Of a stretch of 64,000 bases of DNA, positions 51,885-63,905 are shown piece after piece. Each line of letters opens with the position of its first letter. The stretch's first letter is position 1. The DNA comes from Flavobacterium collinsii (GTDB lineage Bacteria; Bacteroidota; Bacteroidia; Flavobacteriales; Flavobacteriaceae), in contig NZ_CADCST010000061.1 of assembly GCF_902804485.1 (NCBI RefSeq), forward strand, positions 23,619 through 87,618, in the 5' to 3' direction. A program made the translations under genes and the position numbers. The notes beneath the pieces were generated by a model that was not told the DNA's origin, made no database searches, and saw only the letters and a list, made by a program, of their open reading frames with translations.

Positions 51885-52082
51885 ATGACAAAAGTTACTA
51901 ATTATTTATCAGAGGCTTTCGAAGAGTTAAAGTCAAATGTTACTTGGCCTGCTTGGGCTGAGGTTCAAAAATTGACAATTGTTGTGGCTGTATTTTCGAT
52001 CTTGTTCGCTTTGGCAACATGGGGAGTAGACGAATTTTTTGCAAAAGCTTTGGCTGGATTTTTTAACTGGTTAAAAGGATAA
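51885..52082 (+). CDS. secE: Preprotein translocase subunit SecE
   Basis: A 65-residue membrane protein with a short cytoplasmic amphipathic helix (SEAFEELKSNVTWPAWAE) and one transmembrane segment (about residues 30-55). It stabilises SecY in the Sec translocon. The single-helix form is typical outside enterobacteria. It lies 7-10 bases before nusG and 18 bases after tRNA-Trp. Confidence 0.93.
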   Translation: MTKVTNYLSEAFEELKSNVTWPAWAEVQKLTIVVAVFSILFALATWGVDEFFAKALAGFFNWLKG

Positions 52083-52092
52083 TTTTTTTGTG

Positions 52093-52644
52093 ATGGCAGA
52101 TAATAATGTGAAAAAATGGTATGTAGTTAGAGCTGTAAGCGGACAGGAGAACAAAGTCAAAGCTTACATCGAAACTGAGATTGCCAGATTAGGTATGGGC
52201 GATTATGTTTCCCAAGTTTTAGTACCTACAGAAAAAGTAGTTACTGTAAAAGAAGGAAAGAAAATGTCTAAGGATAAAGTTTATTTCCCTGGATATGTTA
52301 TGATCGAAGCCAATTTGGTTGGTGAGATACCTCATATTATTAAATCTATTACTAGTGTAATTGGATTTTTAGGTGAGATCAAAGGAGGAGAACCTGTTCC
52401 TTTGAGACTTTCTGAAGTAAATAGAATGTTGGGTAAAGTAGATGAGTTGGCTGTGAATACAGATACTCGTTCTATTCCTTTCAGCCTTGGTGAAACTGTA
52501 AAAGTGATCGATGGTCCTTTTAATGGGTTTAACGGTTCGGTTGAAAAAATCAATGAAGAAAAGCGTAAACTTGAAGTAATGGTTAAGATTTTCGGAAGAA
52601 AAACTCCATTAGAATTAAGCTTTATGCAAGTTGAAAAAGTATAA
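52093..52644 (+). CDS. nusG: Transcription termination/antitermination protein NusG
   Basis: A 183-residue NusG with NGN domain ([20 protein letters not shown], about residues 6-110) and a C-terminal KOW domain ([19 protein letters not shown], from about residue 130). It couples RNA polymerase to ribosomes or Rho. The ATG at 52093 is preferred over GTG three bases earlier. It follows secE and precedes the L11 operon. Confidence 0.97.
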   Translation: MADNNVKKWYVVRAVSGQENKVKAYIETEIARLGMGDYVSQVLVPTEKVVTVKEGKKMSKDKVYFPGYVMIEANLVGEIPHIIKSITSVIGFLGEIKGGEPVPLRLSEVNRMLGKVDELAVNTDTRSIPFSLGETVKVIDGPFNGFNGSVEKINEEKRKLEVMVKIFGRKTPLELSFMQVEKV

Positions 52645-52712
52645 TTTTTTGTTACATATATAATATCCATTGCAATCGCTTCCAATTGATTGTGATGTTA
52701 AATTTTTTAAAA

Positions 52713-53150
52713 ATGGCTAAAGAAATTAGTAAGGTAGTTAAACTACAAGTTAAGGGAGGTGCTGCGAACCCGTCGCCACCGGTTGGACCTGCTTTAGGAG
52801 CTGCTGGGGTAAACATCATGGAGTTCTGTAAGCAATTTAATGCTAGAACTCAGGATAAACCTGGCAAAATATGCCCAGTGCAAATCACTGTGTATAAAGA
52901 CAAATCATTTGATTTTGTCGTTAAGACTCCTCCAGCAGCAGTTCAGTTAATGGAAGCTGCAAAGCTAAAATCTGGTTCTGGTGAGCCTAATCGTAAAAAA
53001 GTAGCTAGTGTTACTTGGGAACAAATTAGAGCAATTGCTGAAGACAAAATGCCTGACTTAAACGCTTTTACAGTAGAAAAAGCGATGAGTATGGTTGCTG
53101 GAACAGCTAGATCTATGGGTATAACTGTATCAGGAGATGCTCCTTTTTAA
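52713..53150 (+). CDS. rplK: 50S ribosomal protein uL11
   Basis: A 145-residue ribosomal protein of the GTPase-associated centre. It opens [20 protein letters not shown] and contains [15 protein letters not shown] and the C-terminal RNA-binding domain with GTARSMGI. The start at 52713 is chosen because an upstream in-frame ATG would add nonconserved residues. It follows nusG after 68 bases, with rplA 13 bases downstream. Confidence 0.97.
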   Translation: MAKEISKVVKLQVKGGAANPSPPVGPALGAAGVNIMEFCKQFNARTQDKPGKICPVQITVYKDKSFDFVVKTPPAAVQLMEAAKLKSGSGEPNRKKVASVTWEQIRAIAEDKMPDLNAFTVEKAMSMVAGTARSMGITVSGDAPF

Positions 53151-53163
53151 TTAAGAGAAAGAC

Positions 53164-53853
53164 ATGGCAAAATTAACAAAAAAGCAAAAAGAGGCTGCTT
53201 CAAAAATTGAAAAGAACAAACTATATTCTCTTAAAGATGCTGCGGCATTATTAAAAGTAGTTGCTTCTGCAAAATTTGATGAGTCTGTTGACATCGCAGT
53301 TCGTCTGGGTGTAGATCCAAGAAAAGCGAATCAAATGGTTAGAGGTGTAGTTACATTACCTCACGGAACAGGTAAAGATGTTAAAGTATTAGCATTAGTT
53401 ACTCCAGATAAAGAGGCGGAAGCTAAAGAAGCTGGTGCAGACTATGTTGGTCTTGATGACTATTTACAAAAAATTAAAGATGGTTGGACAGATGTTGATG
53501 TAATCATCACTATGCCGGCTGTTATGGGTAAATTAGGTCCATTAGGTCGTATTTTAGGACCTAGAGGTTTAATGCCAAACCCTAAAACAGGTACTGTAAC
53601 TATGGATGTTGCAAAAGCTGTTGCAGAGGTTAAAGCTGGTAAAATTGACTTTAAAGTTGATAAAACTGGTATCGTTCACGCAGGAATTGGTAAAGTTTCT
53701 TTTGGAGCTGAGCAAATTGTTGACAACGCACACGAAATTATTCAAACATTAATAAAACTTAAGCCAACTGCTGCTAAAGGTACCTATATTAAAGGTATTC
53801 ACCTTACAAGCACTATGAGTCCTGCTATTGCATTAGACCCAAAAGCAGTATAA
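53164..53853 (+). CDS. rplA: 50S ribosomal protein uL1
   Basis: A 229-residue L1-stalk protein. It shows the family motif [20 protein letters not shown] near residue 57 and [20 protein letters not shown] with the surrounding conserved loop near residue 120. L1 often represses its own operon, but no L1-like target was identified in the leader here. It lies 13 bases after rplK. Confidence 0.97.
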   Translation: MAKLTKKQKEAASKIEKNKLYSLKDAAALLKVVASAKFDESVDIAVRLGVDPRKANQMVRGVVTLPHGTGKDVKVLALVTPDKEAEAKEAGADYVGLDDYLQKIKDGWTDVDVIITMPAVMGKLGPLGRILGPRGLMPNPKTGTVTMDVAKAVAEVKAGKIDFKVDKTGIVHAGIGKVSFGAEQIVDNAHEIIQTLIKLKPTAAKGTYIKGIHLTSTMSPAIALDPKAV

Positions 53854-53875
53854 TTGGTAGTTAAAAATTTTTAGT

Positions 53876-54379
53876 ATGACTAGAGAAGAAAAATCAATCG
53901 CGATTGAAAATTTAACTGCGCAGTTAGCTGGTACAAATATCATTTATGTATCTGATATTTCTGGTTTAAACGCAGAAACAACTTCAAACTTAAGAAGAGC
54001 TTGTTTTAAAGCAGGTATCAAATTAGAAGTTGTAAAGAACACTTTGCTTGCAAAAGCAATGGAAGCTTCTGCTAATGATTATGGTGATTTACCTACAGTT
54101 TTAACAGGTAATAGTGCTATCTTCATTTCTGATGTAGCTAATGCACCTGGAAAAATTATCAAAGATTTCCGTAAGAAATCTGATAAACCAGTTTTAAAAG
54201 GAGCATACATCAATTCTGAAGTATACATTGGAGATAACCAATTAGAGGCATTAGCTACTATTAAGTCTAAAGAAGAACTTCTTGGAGAACTTATTGGATT
54301 ATTACAATCACCAGCTCAAAGAATTATTTCTGCTTTACAAAACAAATTCGCAGGTAGCGAAGAAGAAGTTGAAGCATAA
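53876..54379 (+). CDS. rplJ: 50S ribosomal protein uL10
   Basis: A 167-residue stalk protein that anchors L7/L12 dimers. The N-terminal domain (TREEKSIAIENLTAQLAG and later FKAGIKLEVVKNTLLAKA) binds 23S rRNA, and the C-terminal helix (LGLLQSPAQRIISALQNK-type, from about residue 135) binds L12. It lies 22 bases after rplA. A hairpin lies between it and rplL. Confidence 0.96.
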   Translation: MTREEKSIAIENLTAQLAGTNIIYVSDISGLNAETTSNLRRACFKAGIKLEVVKNTLLAKAMEASANDYGDLPTVLTGNSAIFISDVANAPGKIIKDFRKKSDKPVLKGAYINSEVYIGDNQLEALATIKSKEELLGELIGLLQSPAQRIISALQNKFAGSEEEVEA

Positions 54380-54386
54380 TAATTAT

Positions 54387-54410
54387 TGTAAGGAACTTGT
54401 TTTCCTTGCA
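54387..54410 (+). other. rplJ-rplL intercistronic hairpin
   Basis: TGTAAGGAA pairs with TTCCTTGCA (one T-G) around a 6-base loop. It lies 8 bases after the rplJ stop, in a 92-base spacer, and could be a processing or translational-balance element. Confidence 0.5.
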
Positions 54411-54471
54411 GCTTAAATAGCGCACAATAAACAAAATATAATTTTACAAATCATTTTAAACGATAGAAAAA

Positions 54472-54843
54472 ATGGCAGATTTGAAACAATTCGCAGAACA
54501 ATTAGTTAACTTAACAGTTAAAGAAGTTAACGAATTAGCAACAATATTAAAAGACGAGTATGGTATCGAGCCTGCTGCTGCAGCTGTAGTAGTTGCTGCT
54601 GGTGGTGGAGAAGGTGCTGCTGAAGAGGCACAAACTGAATTTACAGTTGTATTAAAAGAAGCTGGAGCTTCTAAATTAGCAGTTGTGAAATTAGTGAAAG
54701 AACTTACAGGTTTAGGTCTTAAAGAAGCTAAAGATGTAGTTGACGGTGCTCCAAGTAACGTTAAAGAAGGTGTTTCTAAAGAAGAGGCTGAAGGTCTTAA
54801 AAAATCATTAGAAGAAGCTGGAGCTGTTGTTGAGTTAAAATAA
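54472..54843 (+). CDS. rplL: 50S ribosomal protein bL12
   Basis: A 123-residue stalk protein. The N-terminal dimerisation domain (about residues 1-32) is followed by an Ala/Glu-rich hinge ([15 protein letters not shown]) and the globular C-terminal domain with [20 protein letters not shown]. Four or six copies sit on L10. It is followed by a probable attenuator before rpoB. Confidence 0.97.
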   Translation: MADLKQFAEQLVNLTVKEVNELATILKDEYGIEPAAAAVVVAAGGGEGAAEEAQTEFTVVLKEAGASKLAVVKLVKELTGLGLKEAKDVVDGAPSNVKEGVSKEEAEGLKKSLEEAGAVVELK

Positions 54844-54863
54844 CAAAACACAGTTTAGAACTA

Positions 54864-54908
54864 GGTTTAGACCTTGGGTGGAATCATCCAAGGGTCTAAA
54901 CCATTTTT
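54864..54908 (+). terminator. Hairpin (attenuator) between rplL and rpoB
   Basis: GGTTTAGACCTTGG pairs with CCAAGGGTCTAAACC, with one bulged G, and is followed by a short T run. Such a partial terminator between rplL and rpoB is known in other bacteria, where it lowers RNA polymerase expression relative to ribosomal proteins. Confidence 0.7.
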
Positions 54909-55109
54909 CGTATAATAAAATATATCAAGTTTTATTATCAAATAGTTTAAAATACGAAAAAGTTTTTGATCAATACGAAGAAAAAAAATTGAACTTACTT
55001 TTACCGGTTTATTTTTAAAGATGTATTGATTATAATAAGAAAGTATAGATTAAACAGTGTGTTTTTACACAAAAAAATTACTTTTTTTTAATCAAAATTT
55101 TGTCCATTG

Positions 55110-58100
55110 ATGATAACAAATCAGACTGAAAGATTGAATTTTGCCTCTACAAAAAATATTCCTGACTATCCGGATTTTCTAGATGTTCAGGTTAAATCTT
55201 TTAAAGATTTTTTTCAACTAGAAACTAAATCTGACGAAAGAGGCAACGAAGGGTTGTACAACACCTTCATGGAAAACTTTCCAATCACAGATACAAGAAA
55301 CAACTTTGTATTGGAGTTCCTAGATTATTTTGTTGATCCACCACGTTATACAATTCAAGAATGTATAGAGAGAGGTCTTACTTATAGTGTGCCTTTAAAA
55401 GCTAGGTTAAAACTATATTGTACAGATCCAGAACACGAAGATTTTGAAACTATTGTACAGGATGTTTATCTTGGAACAATACCTTATATGACTCCAAGCG
55501 GTACTTTTGTAATCAATGGTGCTGAGCGTGTAGTAGTATCTCAACTACACCGTTCTCCTGGGGTTTTCTTTGGACAATCATTCCACGCAAATGGAACAAA
55601 ACTTTATTCTGCCAGAGTAATTCCTTTTAAAGGATCTTGGATAGAATTTTCTACAGATATTAACAGCGTAATGTATGCGTATATCGATAGAAAGAAAAAA
55701 TTACCAGTAACAACTTTATTCCGTGCAATTGGATTCGAAAGAGATAAGGATATCCTTGAAATTTTCGACTTAGCTGAAGAAATTAAAGTTTCTAAAACAG
55801 GTATTAAAAAGTATATTGGAAGAAGACTTGCTGCGCGTGTATTGAACACATGGCACGAGGATTTCGTTGATGAAGATACCGGTGAGGTAGTTTCTATCGA
55901 ACGTAATGAAATCATCCTTGATCGTGATACAATTATCGACAAAGATAATGTTGAAGAGATCATCGATTCTAACGTTAAATCTATTTTGTTACACAAAGAG
56001 GATAATAATCAGGCAGATTATGCTATTATCCACAACACGTTACAAAAAGATCCAACAAACTCTGAAAAAGAAGCTGTTGAGCATATCTACAGACAATTGC
56101 GTAATGCAGAACCGCCTGATGAAGAAACTGCTCGCGGTATTATAGATAAATTGTTCTTCTCTGATCAACGTTATAACTTAGGTGAAGTTGGTCGTTACAG
56201 AATGAACAAAAAACTTGGTTTAGATATTCCGATGGAAAAGCAAGTGCTTACCAAAGAAGATATCATTACCATCGTAAAATATTTGATCGAATTGATTAAC
56301 TCTAAAGCAGAGATTGATGATATTGATCACTTATCAAACCGTCGTGTTAGAACAGTTGGAGAACAATTGTCTCAACAATTCGGTGTTGGTTTAGCACGTA
56401 TGGCTAGAACTATTCGTGAGAGAATGAACGTTAGAGATAACGAGGTGTTTACACCAATTGATTTGATCAATGCTAAAACATTGTCATCAGTTATCAACTC
56501 TTTCTTTGGTACTAACCAGTTATCTCAATTTATGGATCAAACGAATCCATTAGCTGAGATTACACACAAAAGAAGACTTTCTGCACTTGGACCTGGTGGA
56601 CTTTCGAGAGAGAGAGCTGGATTTGAGGTTCGTGACGTTCACTATACACACTATGGTCGTTTATGTCCGATTGAAACTCCAGAGGGACCAAACATTGGTT
56701 TGATTTCATCTCTTGGTGTTTATGCAAAAGTTAACGGAATGGGATTCATTGAAACTCCTTACCGTAAAGTAACTAATGGTGTAGTTGATTTAGAAAGTAC
56801 TCCAATTTACTTAAGCGCTGAAGAAGAAGAAGGAAAAATGATTGCTCAGGCAAACATTGAAATGGATGAGACTGGTAAAATTACGGCAACTAATGTTATT
56901 GCTCGTGAGGAAGGTGATTTCCCGGTTGTTGAACCTTCAGTTGTACATTATACAGACGTTGCACCTAACCAGATTGCTTCGATTTCGGCTTCATTGATTC
57001 CTTTCTTGGAGCATGATGATGCGAACCGTGCGTTGATGGGATCAAACATGATGCGTCAGGCGGTTCCTTTGATCCGTCCGGAAGCACCAATTGTTGGTAC
57101 AGGTTTAGAGCGTCAAGTAGCTTCTGATTCGAGAGTGTTGATTAATGCTGAAGGAGATGGAACTGTAGAATATGTTGATGCAAATATCATTACTATCAAA
57201 TACGACCGTACTGAAGATGAAAGAATGGTTAGTTTTGATGCTGATGAAAAAACATACAACTTAATTAAATTTAGAAAAACCAATCAGGGTACAAGTATCA
57301 ACTTGAAGCCAATCGTAAGAAAAGGTGACAGAGTAGTTCTTGGACAGGTATTATCAGAAGGGTATGCAACTCAAAATGGTGAATTAGCTTTAGGTAGAAA
57401 CTTAAAAGTTGCGTTCATGCCATGGAAAGGGTATAACTTTGAGGATGCGATTGTAATTTCTGAAAAAGTAGTTCGTGATGATATTTTTACTTCTATCCAC
57501 GTTGATGATTATTCATTAGAGGTTAGAGATACGAAGTTAGGAAATGAAGAGTTAACAAACGATATTCCTAACGTTTCTGAAGAAGCTACTAAAGATTTAG
57601 ATGAAAACGGTATGATTAGAATTGGAGCAGAGGTTAAACCTGGCGACATTTTGATCGGAAAAATTACACCAAAAGGAGAATCAGATCCTACTCCGGAAGA
57701 GAAATTGCTTCGTGCAATCTTCGGGGATAAAGCAGGTGATGTGAAAGATGCTTCATTAAAAGCTTCTCCATCTTTACATGGTGTAGTTCTTGACAAAAAA
57801 TTATTTGCAAGAGCCGTAAAAGATAAACGTAAACGTACTCAGGATAAAGATGCTTTAGGCGCTTTAGAAATGGAATTCGAAACTAAGTTTGTTGAATTAA
57901 AAGACAGATTAGTTGAGAAATTATTCCTGATCGTTAACGGAAAAACATCTCAGGGTGTAATGAATGATTTGGGTGAAGAAGTTTTACCAAAAGGTAAAAA
58001 ATATACTCAAAAAATGCTTTACGCAGTGGAAGATTTTGCTCACTTAAGCAAAGGTCAATGGGTTGCTGATGACGCTACTAATAAAATGGTTAATGATTTA

Positions 58101-58922
58101 ATTCATAACTATAAAATTAAGCTAAACGACTTACAAGGATCTTTAAGAAGAGAAAAATTTACTATTACAGTTGGTGATGAATTACCATCTGGAATCTTGA
58201 AATTAGCGAAAATTTACATCGCTAAAAAACGTAAGTTAAAAGTAGGGGATAAAATGGCAGGACGTCACGGTAACAAAGGTATTGTTGCTAGAATCGTTCG
58301 TCATGAAGATATGCCTTTCCTTGAAGACGGAACACCGGTAGATATCGTATTGAATCCACTTGGGGTACCTTCACGTATGAACATTGGTCAGATTTATGAG
58401 ACTGTTCTTGGATGGGCTGGTATGAACTTGGGTAGAAAATTTGCTACTCCAATTTTTGACGGTGCTTCTTTAGATCAAATCAATGCTTTGACTGATGAAG
58501 CTGGAGTACCACGTTTCGGACATACACACCTTTATGATGGTGGTACTGGAGAACGTTTCCATCAAGCTGCAACTGTGGGTGTAATTTACATGCTTAAATT
58601 AGGACACATGGTTGATGATAAGATGCACGCACGTTCTATCGGACCATACTCGTTGATCACACAACAACCACTTGGAGGTAAAGCTCAATTTGGAGGTCAG
58701 CGTTTTGGAGAGATGGAGGTTTGGGCACTTGAGGCTTATGGAGCATCAAGTACGCTACGTGAAATCTTAACAGTTAAGTCGGATGACGTTATTGGTAGAG
58801 CTAAAACTTACGAAGCTATCGTTAAGGGAGAGTCTATGCCAGAACCAGGATTACCGGAATCATTCAATGTATTAATGCATGAATTGAAAGGTCTTGGACT
58901 TGACATTCGTTTAGAAGAATAA
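55110..58922 (+). CDS. rpoB: DNA-directed RNA polymerase subunit beta
   Basis: A 1270-residue beta subunit. It contains the rifampicin-region signature [20 protein letters not shown] and, nearby, [20 protein letters not shown]; the C-terminal clamp ends [11 protein letters not shown]. The ATG at 55110 is chosen over an adjacent upstream TTG. The 266-base gap before it carries a hairpin and AT-rich sequence. It is followed, unusually, by a gap of about 310 bases before rpoC. Confidence 0.98.
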   Translation: MITNQTERLNFASTKNIPDYPDFLDVQVKSFKDFFQLETKSDERGNEGLYNTFMENFPITDTRNNFVLEFLDYFVDPPRYTIQECIERGLTYSVPLKARLKLYCTDPEHEDFETIVQDVYLGTIPYMTPSGTFVINGAERVVVSQLHRSPGVFFGQSFHANGTKLYSARVIPFKGSWIEFSTDINSVMYAYIDRKKKLPVTTLFRAIGFERDKDILEIFDLAEEIKVSKTGIKKYIGRRLAARVLNTWHEDFVDEDTGEVVSIERNEIILDRDTIIDKDNVEEIIDSNVKSILLHKEDNNQADYAIIHNTLQKDPTNSEKEAVEHIYRQLRNAEPPDEETARGIIDKLFFSDQRYNLGEVGRYRMNKKLGLDIPMEKQVLTKEDIITIVKYLIELINSKAEIDDIDHLSNRRVRTVGEQLSQQFGVGLARMARTIRERMNVRDNEVFTPIDLINAKTLSSVINSFFGTNQLSQFMDQTNPLAEITHKRRLSALGPGGLSRERAGFEVRDVHYTHYGRLCPIETPEGPNIGLISSLGVYAKVNGMGFIETPYRKVTNGVVDLESTPIYLSAEEEEGKMIAQANIEMDETGKITATNVIAREEGDFPVVEPSVVHYTDVAPNQIASISASLIPFLEHDDANRALMGSNMMRQAVPLIRPEAPIVGTGLERQVASDSRVLINAEGDGTVEYVDANIITIKYDRTEDERMVSFDADEKTYNLIKFRKTNQGTSINLKPIVRKGDRVVLGQVLSEGYATQNGELALGRNLKVAFMPWKGYNFEDAIVISEKVVRDDIFTSIHVDDYSLEVRDTKLGNEELTNDIPNVSEEATKDLDENGMIRIGAEVKPGDILIGKITPKGESDPTPEEKLLRAIFGDKAGDVKDASLKASPSLHGVVLDKKLFARAVKDKRKRTQDKDALGALEMEFETKFVELKDRLVEKLFLIVNGKTSQGVMNDLGEEVLPKGKKYTQKMLYAVEDFAHLSKGQWVADDATNKMVNDLIHNYKIKLNDLQGSLRREKFTITVGDELPSGILKLAKIYIAKKRKLKVGDKMAGRHGNKGIVARIVRHEDMPFLEDGTPVDIVLNPLGVPSRMNIGQIYETVLGWAGMNLGRKFATPIFDGASLDQINALTDEAGVPRFGHTHLYDGGTGERFHQAATVGVIYMLKLGHMVDDKMHARSIGPYSLITQQPLGGKAQFGGQRFGEMEVWALEAYGASSTLREILTVKSDDVIGRAKTYEAIVKGESMPEPGLPESFNVLMHELKGLGLDIRLEE

Positions 58923-59232
58923 ATAAAGTTTTCAGTTACAGTCTCAGTATTCAGTTCAAAACTGGAAGCTGAGACTGAAGCTGTTTATTAAAATAAAAGT
59001 TTTTAGGATTTATACCCGTAACCCGTTCCGATTTTTTATTTAAACCTGAAAAGTTTTATAATTAGCGCTTCAAAATTAAGTTTGAAGTTTAGAGAAGTAA
59101 TCCGAGGTAGTATTTTGAATGCCGTAGGCCTTAAGCTATAAGTCGTAAGCACATGTGTAAAGCTTACAGTCTAAAGTATATAGCTTCAAAAAAAATCAAT
59201 TTTTAATTGCAGATAAATCAATAGTAAAAACT
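58923..59232. repeat. Long rpoB-rpoC intergenic region with inverted repeat
   Basis: In most bacteria this gap is under 100 bases; here it is 310. At 58939-58947 CAGTCTCAG pairs with CTGAGACTG at 58969-58977, extending to 13 of 15 positions, and it contains the TTCAGTCTCAGTA word also present near 15467 and in the array at 16913. Later sequence has TAAGC-rich phrases (CTTAAGCTATAAG). No ORF is convincing. A possible internal promoter lies at 59077. Confidence 0.7.
59077..59084 (+). promoter_or_regulatory. Possible internal promoter element TAAGTTTG before rpoC
   Basis: TAAGTTTG matches TAnnTTTG in the rpoB-rpoC gap. No -33 element is seen, and a chance match is possible in AT-rich sequence. 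Confidence 0.3.
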
Positions 59233-62200
59233 ATGATGAATAATAGAAATAATAAAGATAAAAATCCAGTAAAAAGATTTAATAAAATCTCAATTGGATT
59301 GGCTTCACCAGAATCTATCTTGAAAGAATCAAGAGGAGAGGTTTTGAAACCAGAAACAATCAACTACAGAACTCACAAACCAGAACGTGACGGACTTTTT
59401 TGCGAAAGAATCTTCGGACCTGTTAAGGATTTTGAGTGTGCTTGTGGTAAATATAAAAGAATTCGTTACAAAGGTATCATCTGTGACCGTTGTGGTGTTG
59501 AAGTTACTGAGAAAAAAGTACGTCGTGACAGAGTAGGACACATCAACCTTGTTGTGCCTATCGCTCACATCTGGTATTTCCGTTCTCTTCCAAACAAAAT
59601 TGGTTATATCCTTGGTCTTCCATCTAAGAAATTAGATATGATCATTTACTACGAGAGATATGTAGTAATTCAAGCGGGTATTGCTAAGAATGCAGATGGA
59701 GAGTCATTACAAAGATTAGATTTCTTAACTGAAGAAGAATACTTAAATATTTTAGATACTCTTCCGCAAGAAAACCAATATTTAGATGATATGGATCCTA
59801 ATAAATTTGTTGCCAAAATGGGAGCAGAATGTATTATGGATTTATTAGCACGTATCGACTTAGATGAGTTGTCTTACCAATTAAGACACAGCGCTAACAA
59901 CGAAACATCTAAACAACGTAAAACTGAAGCTTTAAAAAGACTACAAGTTGTTGAGTCTTTCCGTGAATCTAACTTAAACCGTGAAAATCGCCCTGAGTGG
60001 ATGATTATGAAAGTGGTTCCTGTTATTCCACCAGAATTACGTCCGCTTGTGCCACTTGATGGAGGTCGTTTTGCAACTTCAGATTTGAACGACTTATATC
60101 GTCGTGTAATCATCCGTAACAACCGTTTGAAAAGATTAATGGAGATTAAAGCTCCAGAAGTTATTTTAAGAAACGAAAAACGTATGTTACAGGAATCTGT
60201 AGATTCATTATTTGATAACACTCGTAAAGCTTCTGCTGTTAAAACAGAATCTAACAGACCATTAAAATCATTATCTGATTCCTTAAAAGGTAAGCAAGGA
60301 CGTTTCCGTCAAAACTTACTTGGAAAACGTGTGGATTATTCTGCTCGTTCGGTAATTGTTGTTGGTCCTGAATTAAAATTATTCGAATGTGGATTGCCAA
60401 AAGATATGGCATCTGAGTTATACAAACCTTTCGTTATCCGTAAATTGATTGAAAGAGGTATTGTAAAAACAGTAAAATCTGCTAAGAAAATCATAGACAA
60501 AAAAGAGCCTGTAGTTTGGGATATCCTTGAAAATGTAATTAAAGGACACCCAGTATTACTAAACCGTGCTCCTACTTTGCACAGACTTGGTATCCAGGCT
60601 TTCCAACCAAAATTAATTGAAGGAAAAGCGATCCAGTTGCACCCGTTAGTATGTACGGCTTTCAACGCGGATTTTGACGGGGATCAGATGGCGGTTCACT
60701 TGCCATTAGGACCAGAGGCTATTTTAGAGGCACAATTATTAATGTTGGCTTCTCACAATATTCTTAACCCTGCAAATGGTGCTCCAATTACTGTACCTTC
60801 TCAGGACATGGTCTTGGGTCTTTATTATATGACCAAAGAGCGTATTTCTACAGAAGATCACATTATTTTAGGACAGGATTTGACTTTCTATTCTGCTGAA
60901 GAAGTAAATATTGCATTAAACGAAGGAAGATTAGAATTGAATGCTCGTGTGAAAATTAGAGCAAAAGATTTTAATGAGGCTGGAGATTTAGTGTACCAAA
61001 TTATTCAAACAACTGCAGGACGTGTATTATTTAACGAAGTAGTACCTGAAGCAGCCGGATATATCAATGATGTATTGACTAAGAAAAACCTTAGAGATAT
61101 TATCGGACACATTTTAAGTGTGACTGATGTACCTACTACTGCGGCTTTCTTGGATAATATGAAAGATATGGGGTATAAATTCGCATTTAGAGGAGGTTTA
61201 TCATTCTCTCTTGGTGATATTAGAATCCCGGAACAAAAAACAAAATTAATTGCAGATGCGAGAGAGCAAGTTGAAGGTATTTCTGTGAATTATAACATGG
61301 GTCTTATTACCAATAACGAGCGTTACAACCAGGTTATTGACGTATGGACTTCTGCAAACGCTCAGTTAACAGAATTAGCAATGAAAAATATTAGAGAAGA
61401 CCAACAAGGTTTCAACTCTGTATATATGATGCTTGACTCTGGGGCGAGGGGTTCTAAGGAACAGATTCGTCAGTTAACAGGTATGCGTGGTTTGATGGCT
61501 AAGCCTAAAAAATCTACTGCCGGTGGTGGTGAGATTATTGAAAACCCGATTCTTTCTAACTTTAAGGAAGGTCTTTCGATTCTTGAGTACTTTATCTCTA
61601 CTCACGGTGCTCGTAAAGGACTTGCGGATACGGCTCTTAAAACGGCCGATGCTGGATACTTGACAAGAAGGCTTCATGACGTATCTCAAGATGTTATTGT
61701 AAACATCGAAGATTGTGGTACTCTTAGAGGTGTTGAAGTTTCTGCATTGAAGAAAAATGAGGAAATTGTTGAATCTTTAGGAGAAAGAATTTTAGGACGT
61801 GTTGCATTGCAAGATGTTATTAATCCTCTTACGAATGAAGTTCTGGTTCAATCGGGACAACAAATTACTGAAGCAATCATGAGAGTTATCGAAGTTTCTC
61901 CGATTGAAAGAGTAGAAGTTAGATCTCCATTGACTTGTGAGGCTTTAAAAGGTATTTGTGCTAAATGTTACGGTAGAAACTTAGCTACTGGTAAAATGAC
62001 ACAAAGAGGTGAAGCTGTCGGAGTTATTGCAGCTCAATCTATTGGAGAGCCAGGTACACAGTTAACACTTCGTACGTTCCACGTTGGAGGGGTTGCCGGA
62101 GGTATTTCTGAAGAGTCTAGTATTGTTACAAGATTCAACGGTAGACTTGAGATTGAAGATTTAAAAACTGTAAAAGGTGAGGACAGTGAAGGTAATGCGG

Positions 62201-63540
62201 TTGATATCGTAGTATCACGTTCAACTGAATTAAAATTAGTTGACGAGAAAACTGGAATCGTTTTAAATACACATAATATTCCTTACGGATCTAGTATTTT
62301 TGTTAAGGATGGTGAAGTAGTTACAAAAGGATCTGTGATCTGTAAGTGGGATCCATATAATGGTGTAATTGTTTCTGAATTTACTGGTAAGATTGCTTAC
62401 GAAGATTTAGAACAAGGACAATCATACATGGTTGAAATTGATGAGCAGACAGGATTCCAGGAAAAAGTAATTTCTGAGGCTAGAAATAAAAAATTAATTC
62501 CAACTTTATTGGTTTACGGTAAAGAAGGTGAATTGATTCGTTCTTACAACTTACCAGTAGGTGCACACTTAATGGTTGAAAACGGTGAGAAAATTAAAGC
62601 AGGTAAAGTATTGGTTAAAATTCCACGTCGTTCTTCTAAAGCGGGAGATATTACAGGAGGTTTACCAAGAATTACCGAGTTGCTTGAGGCTCGTAACCCT
62701 TCTAACCCTGCAGTTGTATCTGAAATTGATGGTGTTGTTTCTTTTGGAAAAATCAAAAGAGGTAACCGTGAGATTGTTATCGAATCTAAATTTGGTGAAA
62801 TTAAAAAGTATTTAGTTAAACTTTCAAGCCAAATCTTAGTACAAGAAAATGACTTCGTAAGAGCGGGAGTTCCATTGTCTGATGGTGCAATTACACCGGA
62901 TGATATTTTAAGAATTCAAGGACCGGCTGCTGTTCAACAGTACTTGGTAAATGAAATTCAAGAGGTATACCGTTTACAAGGGGTAAAAATTAATGATAAG
63001 CACTTTGAGGTAGTTATTCGTCAAATGATGCGTAAAGTAAGAGTTCAGGATCCGGGAGATACATTATTCTTAGAAGATCAATTGATTCACACTAAAGATT
63101 TCATCGTTCAAAACGATAAATTATACGGTATGAAAGTAGTTGAAGATGCTGGAGACTCTGCTGTATTGAAACCAGGTCAGATCATTACACCTCGTGAATT
63201 ACGTGATGAGAACTCATTGTTGAAACGAAATGATAAAAATTTGGTTGTAGCCAGAGATGTAATTACTGCAACTGCAACGCCAGTTTTACAAGGTATTACA
63301 AGAGCTTCGCTACAAACTAAATCATTCATCTCTGCTGCTTCGTTCCAGGAGACAACGAAAGTACTTAACGAAGCTGCTGTAGCTGGTAAAGTAGATGATT
63401 TAGAAGGATTGAAAGAAAATGTAATTGTTGGACACAGAATTCCTGCGGGAACTGGTATGAGAGAATACGATAATACTATCGTAGGATCTAAAGACGATTA
63501 CAATGAAATGATGGCTAATAAAGAAGAATATATTTATTAA
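59233..63540 (+). CDS. rpoC: DNA-directed RNA polymerase subunit beta'
   Basis: A 1435-residue beta' subunit. Zinc site 1 is Cys69, Cys71, Cys84 and Cys87 in the CACGKYKR...CDRC region. The catalytic Mg site is NADFDGDQ at residues 478-485 (Asp480, Asp482, Asp484). The second zinc site appears as [10 protein letters not shown] near residue 910. Two ATGs are adjacent, and the start is uncertain by one codon. It is followed after 11 bases by a DUF3467 gene. Confidence 0.98.
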   Translation: MMNNRNNKDKNPVKRFNKISIGLASPESILKESRGEVLKPETINYRTHKPERDGLFCERIFGPVKDFECACGKYKRIRYKGIICDRCGVEVTEKKVRRDRVGHINLVVPIAHIWYFRSLPNKIGYILGLPSKKLDMIIYYERYVVIQAGIAKNADGESLQRLDFLTEEEYLNILDTLPQENQYLDDMDPNKFVAKMGAECIMDLLARIDLDELSYQLRHSANNETSKQRKTEALKRLQVVESFRESNLNRENRPEWMIMKVVPVIPPELRPLVPLDGGRFATSDLNDLYRRVIIRNNRLKRLMEIKAPEVILRNEKRMLQESVDSLFDNTRKASAVKTESNRPLKSLSDSLKGKQGRFRQNLLGKRVDYSARSVIVVGPELKLFECGLPKDMASELYKPFVIRKLIERGIVKTVKSAKKIIDKKEPVVWDILENVIKGHPVLLNRAPTLHRLGIQAFQPKLIEGKAIQLHPLVCTAFNADFDGDQMAVHLPLGPEAILEAQLLMLASHNILNPANGAPITVPSQDMVLGLYYMTKERISTEDHIILGQDLTFYSAEEVNIALNEGRLELNARVKIRAKDFNEAGDLVYQIIQTTAGRVLFNEVVPEAAGYINDVLTKKNLRDIIGHILSVTDVPTTAAFLDNMKDMGYKFAFRGGLSFSLGDIRIPEQKTKLIADAREQVEGISVNYNMGLITNNERYNQVIDVWTSANAQLTELAMKNIREDQQGFNSVYMMLDSGARGSKEQIRQLTGMRGLMAKPKKSTAGGGEIIENPILSNFKEGLSILEYFISTHGARKGLADTALKTADAGYLTRRLHDVSQDVIVNIEDCGTLRGVEVSALKKNEEIVESLGERILGRVALQDVINPLTNEVLVQSGQQITEAIMRVIEVSPIERVEVRSPLTCEALKGICAKCYGRNLATGKMTQRGEAVGVIAAQSIGEPGTQLTLRTFHVGGVAGGISEESSIVTRFNGRLEIEDLKTVKGEDSEGNAVDIVVSRSTELKLVDEKTGIVLNTHNIPYGSSIFVKDGEVVTKGSVICKWDPYNGVIVSEFTGKIAYEDLEQGQSYMVEIDEQTGFQEKVISEARNKKLIPTLLVYGKEGELIRSYNLPVGAHLMVENGEKIKAGKVLVKIPRRSSKAGDITGGLPRITELLEARNPSNPAVVSEIDGVVSFGKIKRGNREIVIESKFGEIKKYLVKLSSQILVQENDFVRAGVPLSDGAITPDDILRIQGPAAVQQYLVNEIQEVYRLQGVKINDKHFEVVIRQMMRKVRVQDPGDTLFLEDQLIHTKDFIVQNDKLYGMKVVEDAGDSAVLKPGQIITPRELRDENSLLKRNDKNLVVARDVITATATPVLQGITRASLQTKSFISAASFQETTKVLNEAAVAGKVDDLEGLKENVIVGHRIPAGTGMREYDNTIVGSKDDYNEMMANKEEYIY

Positions 63541-63551
63541 TTTAGGAAACT

Positions 63552-63863
63552 ATGAGTAATCCGAACCAACAACAAGAACAGATTAACATTGAGTTAGACG
63601 AAACTATTGCAGAAGGAATTTATTCTAATCTTGCAATTATCAATCACTCATCATCAGAATTTGTTTTAGATTTTGTGAGTATTATGCCTGGTATTCCTAA
63701 AGCCAAAGTAAAGTCAAGAATTGTCTTGACACCACAACATGCTAAAAGATTATTAAAAGCAATTGGTGAAAACATTCATCGTTTTGAAGTCGCTCATGGC
63801 GAAATCAAAGAGACTGAACAAGCTCCGATACCGCTTAATTTTGGTCCTGCGGGACAAGCATAA
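63552..63863 (+). CDS. DUF3467 domain-containing protein
   Basis: A 103-residue soluble protein of the DUF3467 family: QINIELDETIAEGIYSNLA, then HSSSEFVLDFVSIMPGIPKA and KSRIVLTPQHAKRLLKA. It is regularly found directly after rpoC in Flavobacteriia. It lies 11 bases after rpoC and before a strong terminator, so it is the last gene of the rpo operon. Its role is unknown; the position suggests a link to transcription. Confidence 0.85.
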   Translation: MSNPNQQQEQINIELDETIAEGIYSNLAIINHSSSEFVLDFVSIMPGIPKAKVKSRIVLTPQHAKRLLKAIGENIHRFEVAHGEIKETEQAPIPLNFGPAGQA

Positions 63864-63868
63864 ATTTT

Positions 63869-63896
63869 AAAAGCCCCAGTAATGGGGCTTTTTTTA
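63869..63896 (+). terminator. Terminator of the rpoBC operon
   Basis: AAAAGCCCC pairs with GGGGCTTTT around a 6-base loop, followed by a T run, five bases after the DUF3467 stop. Confidence 0.9.
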
Positions 63897-63905
63897 TGGT
63901 ATAAA

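Noticed and set aside
54456..54851. Minus-strand ORF opposite rplL
   Set aside because: Ser/Ala-rich translation from the complement of a highly conserved ribosomal gene.
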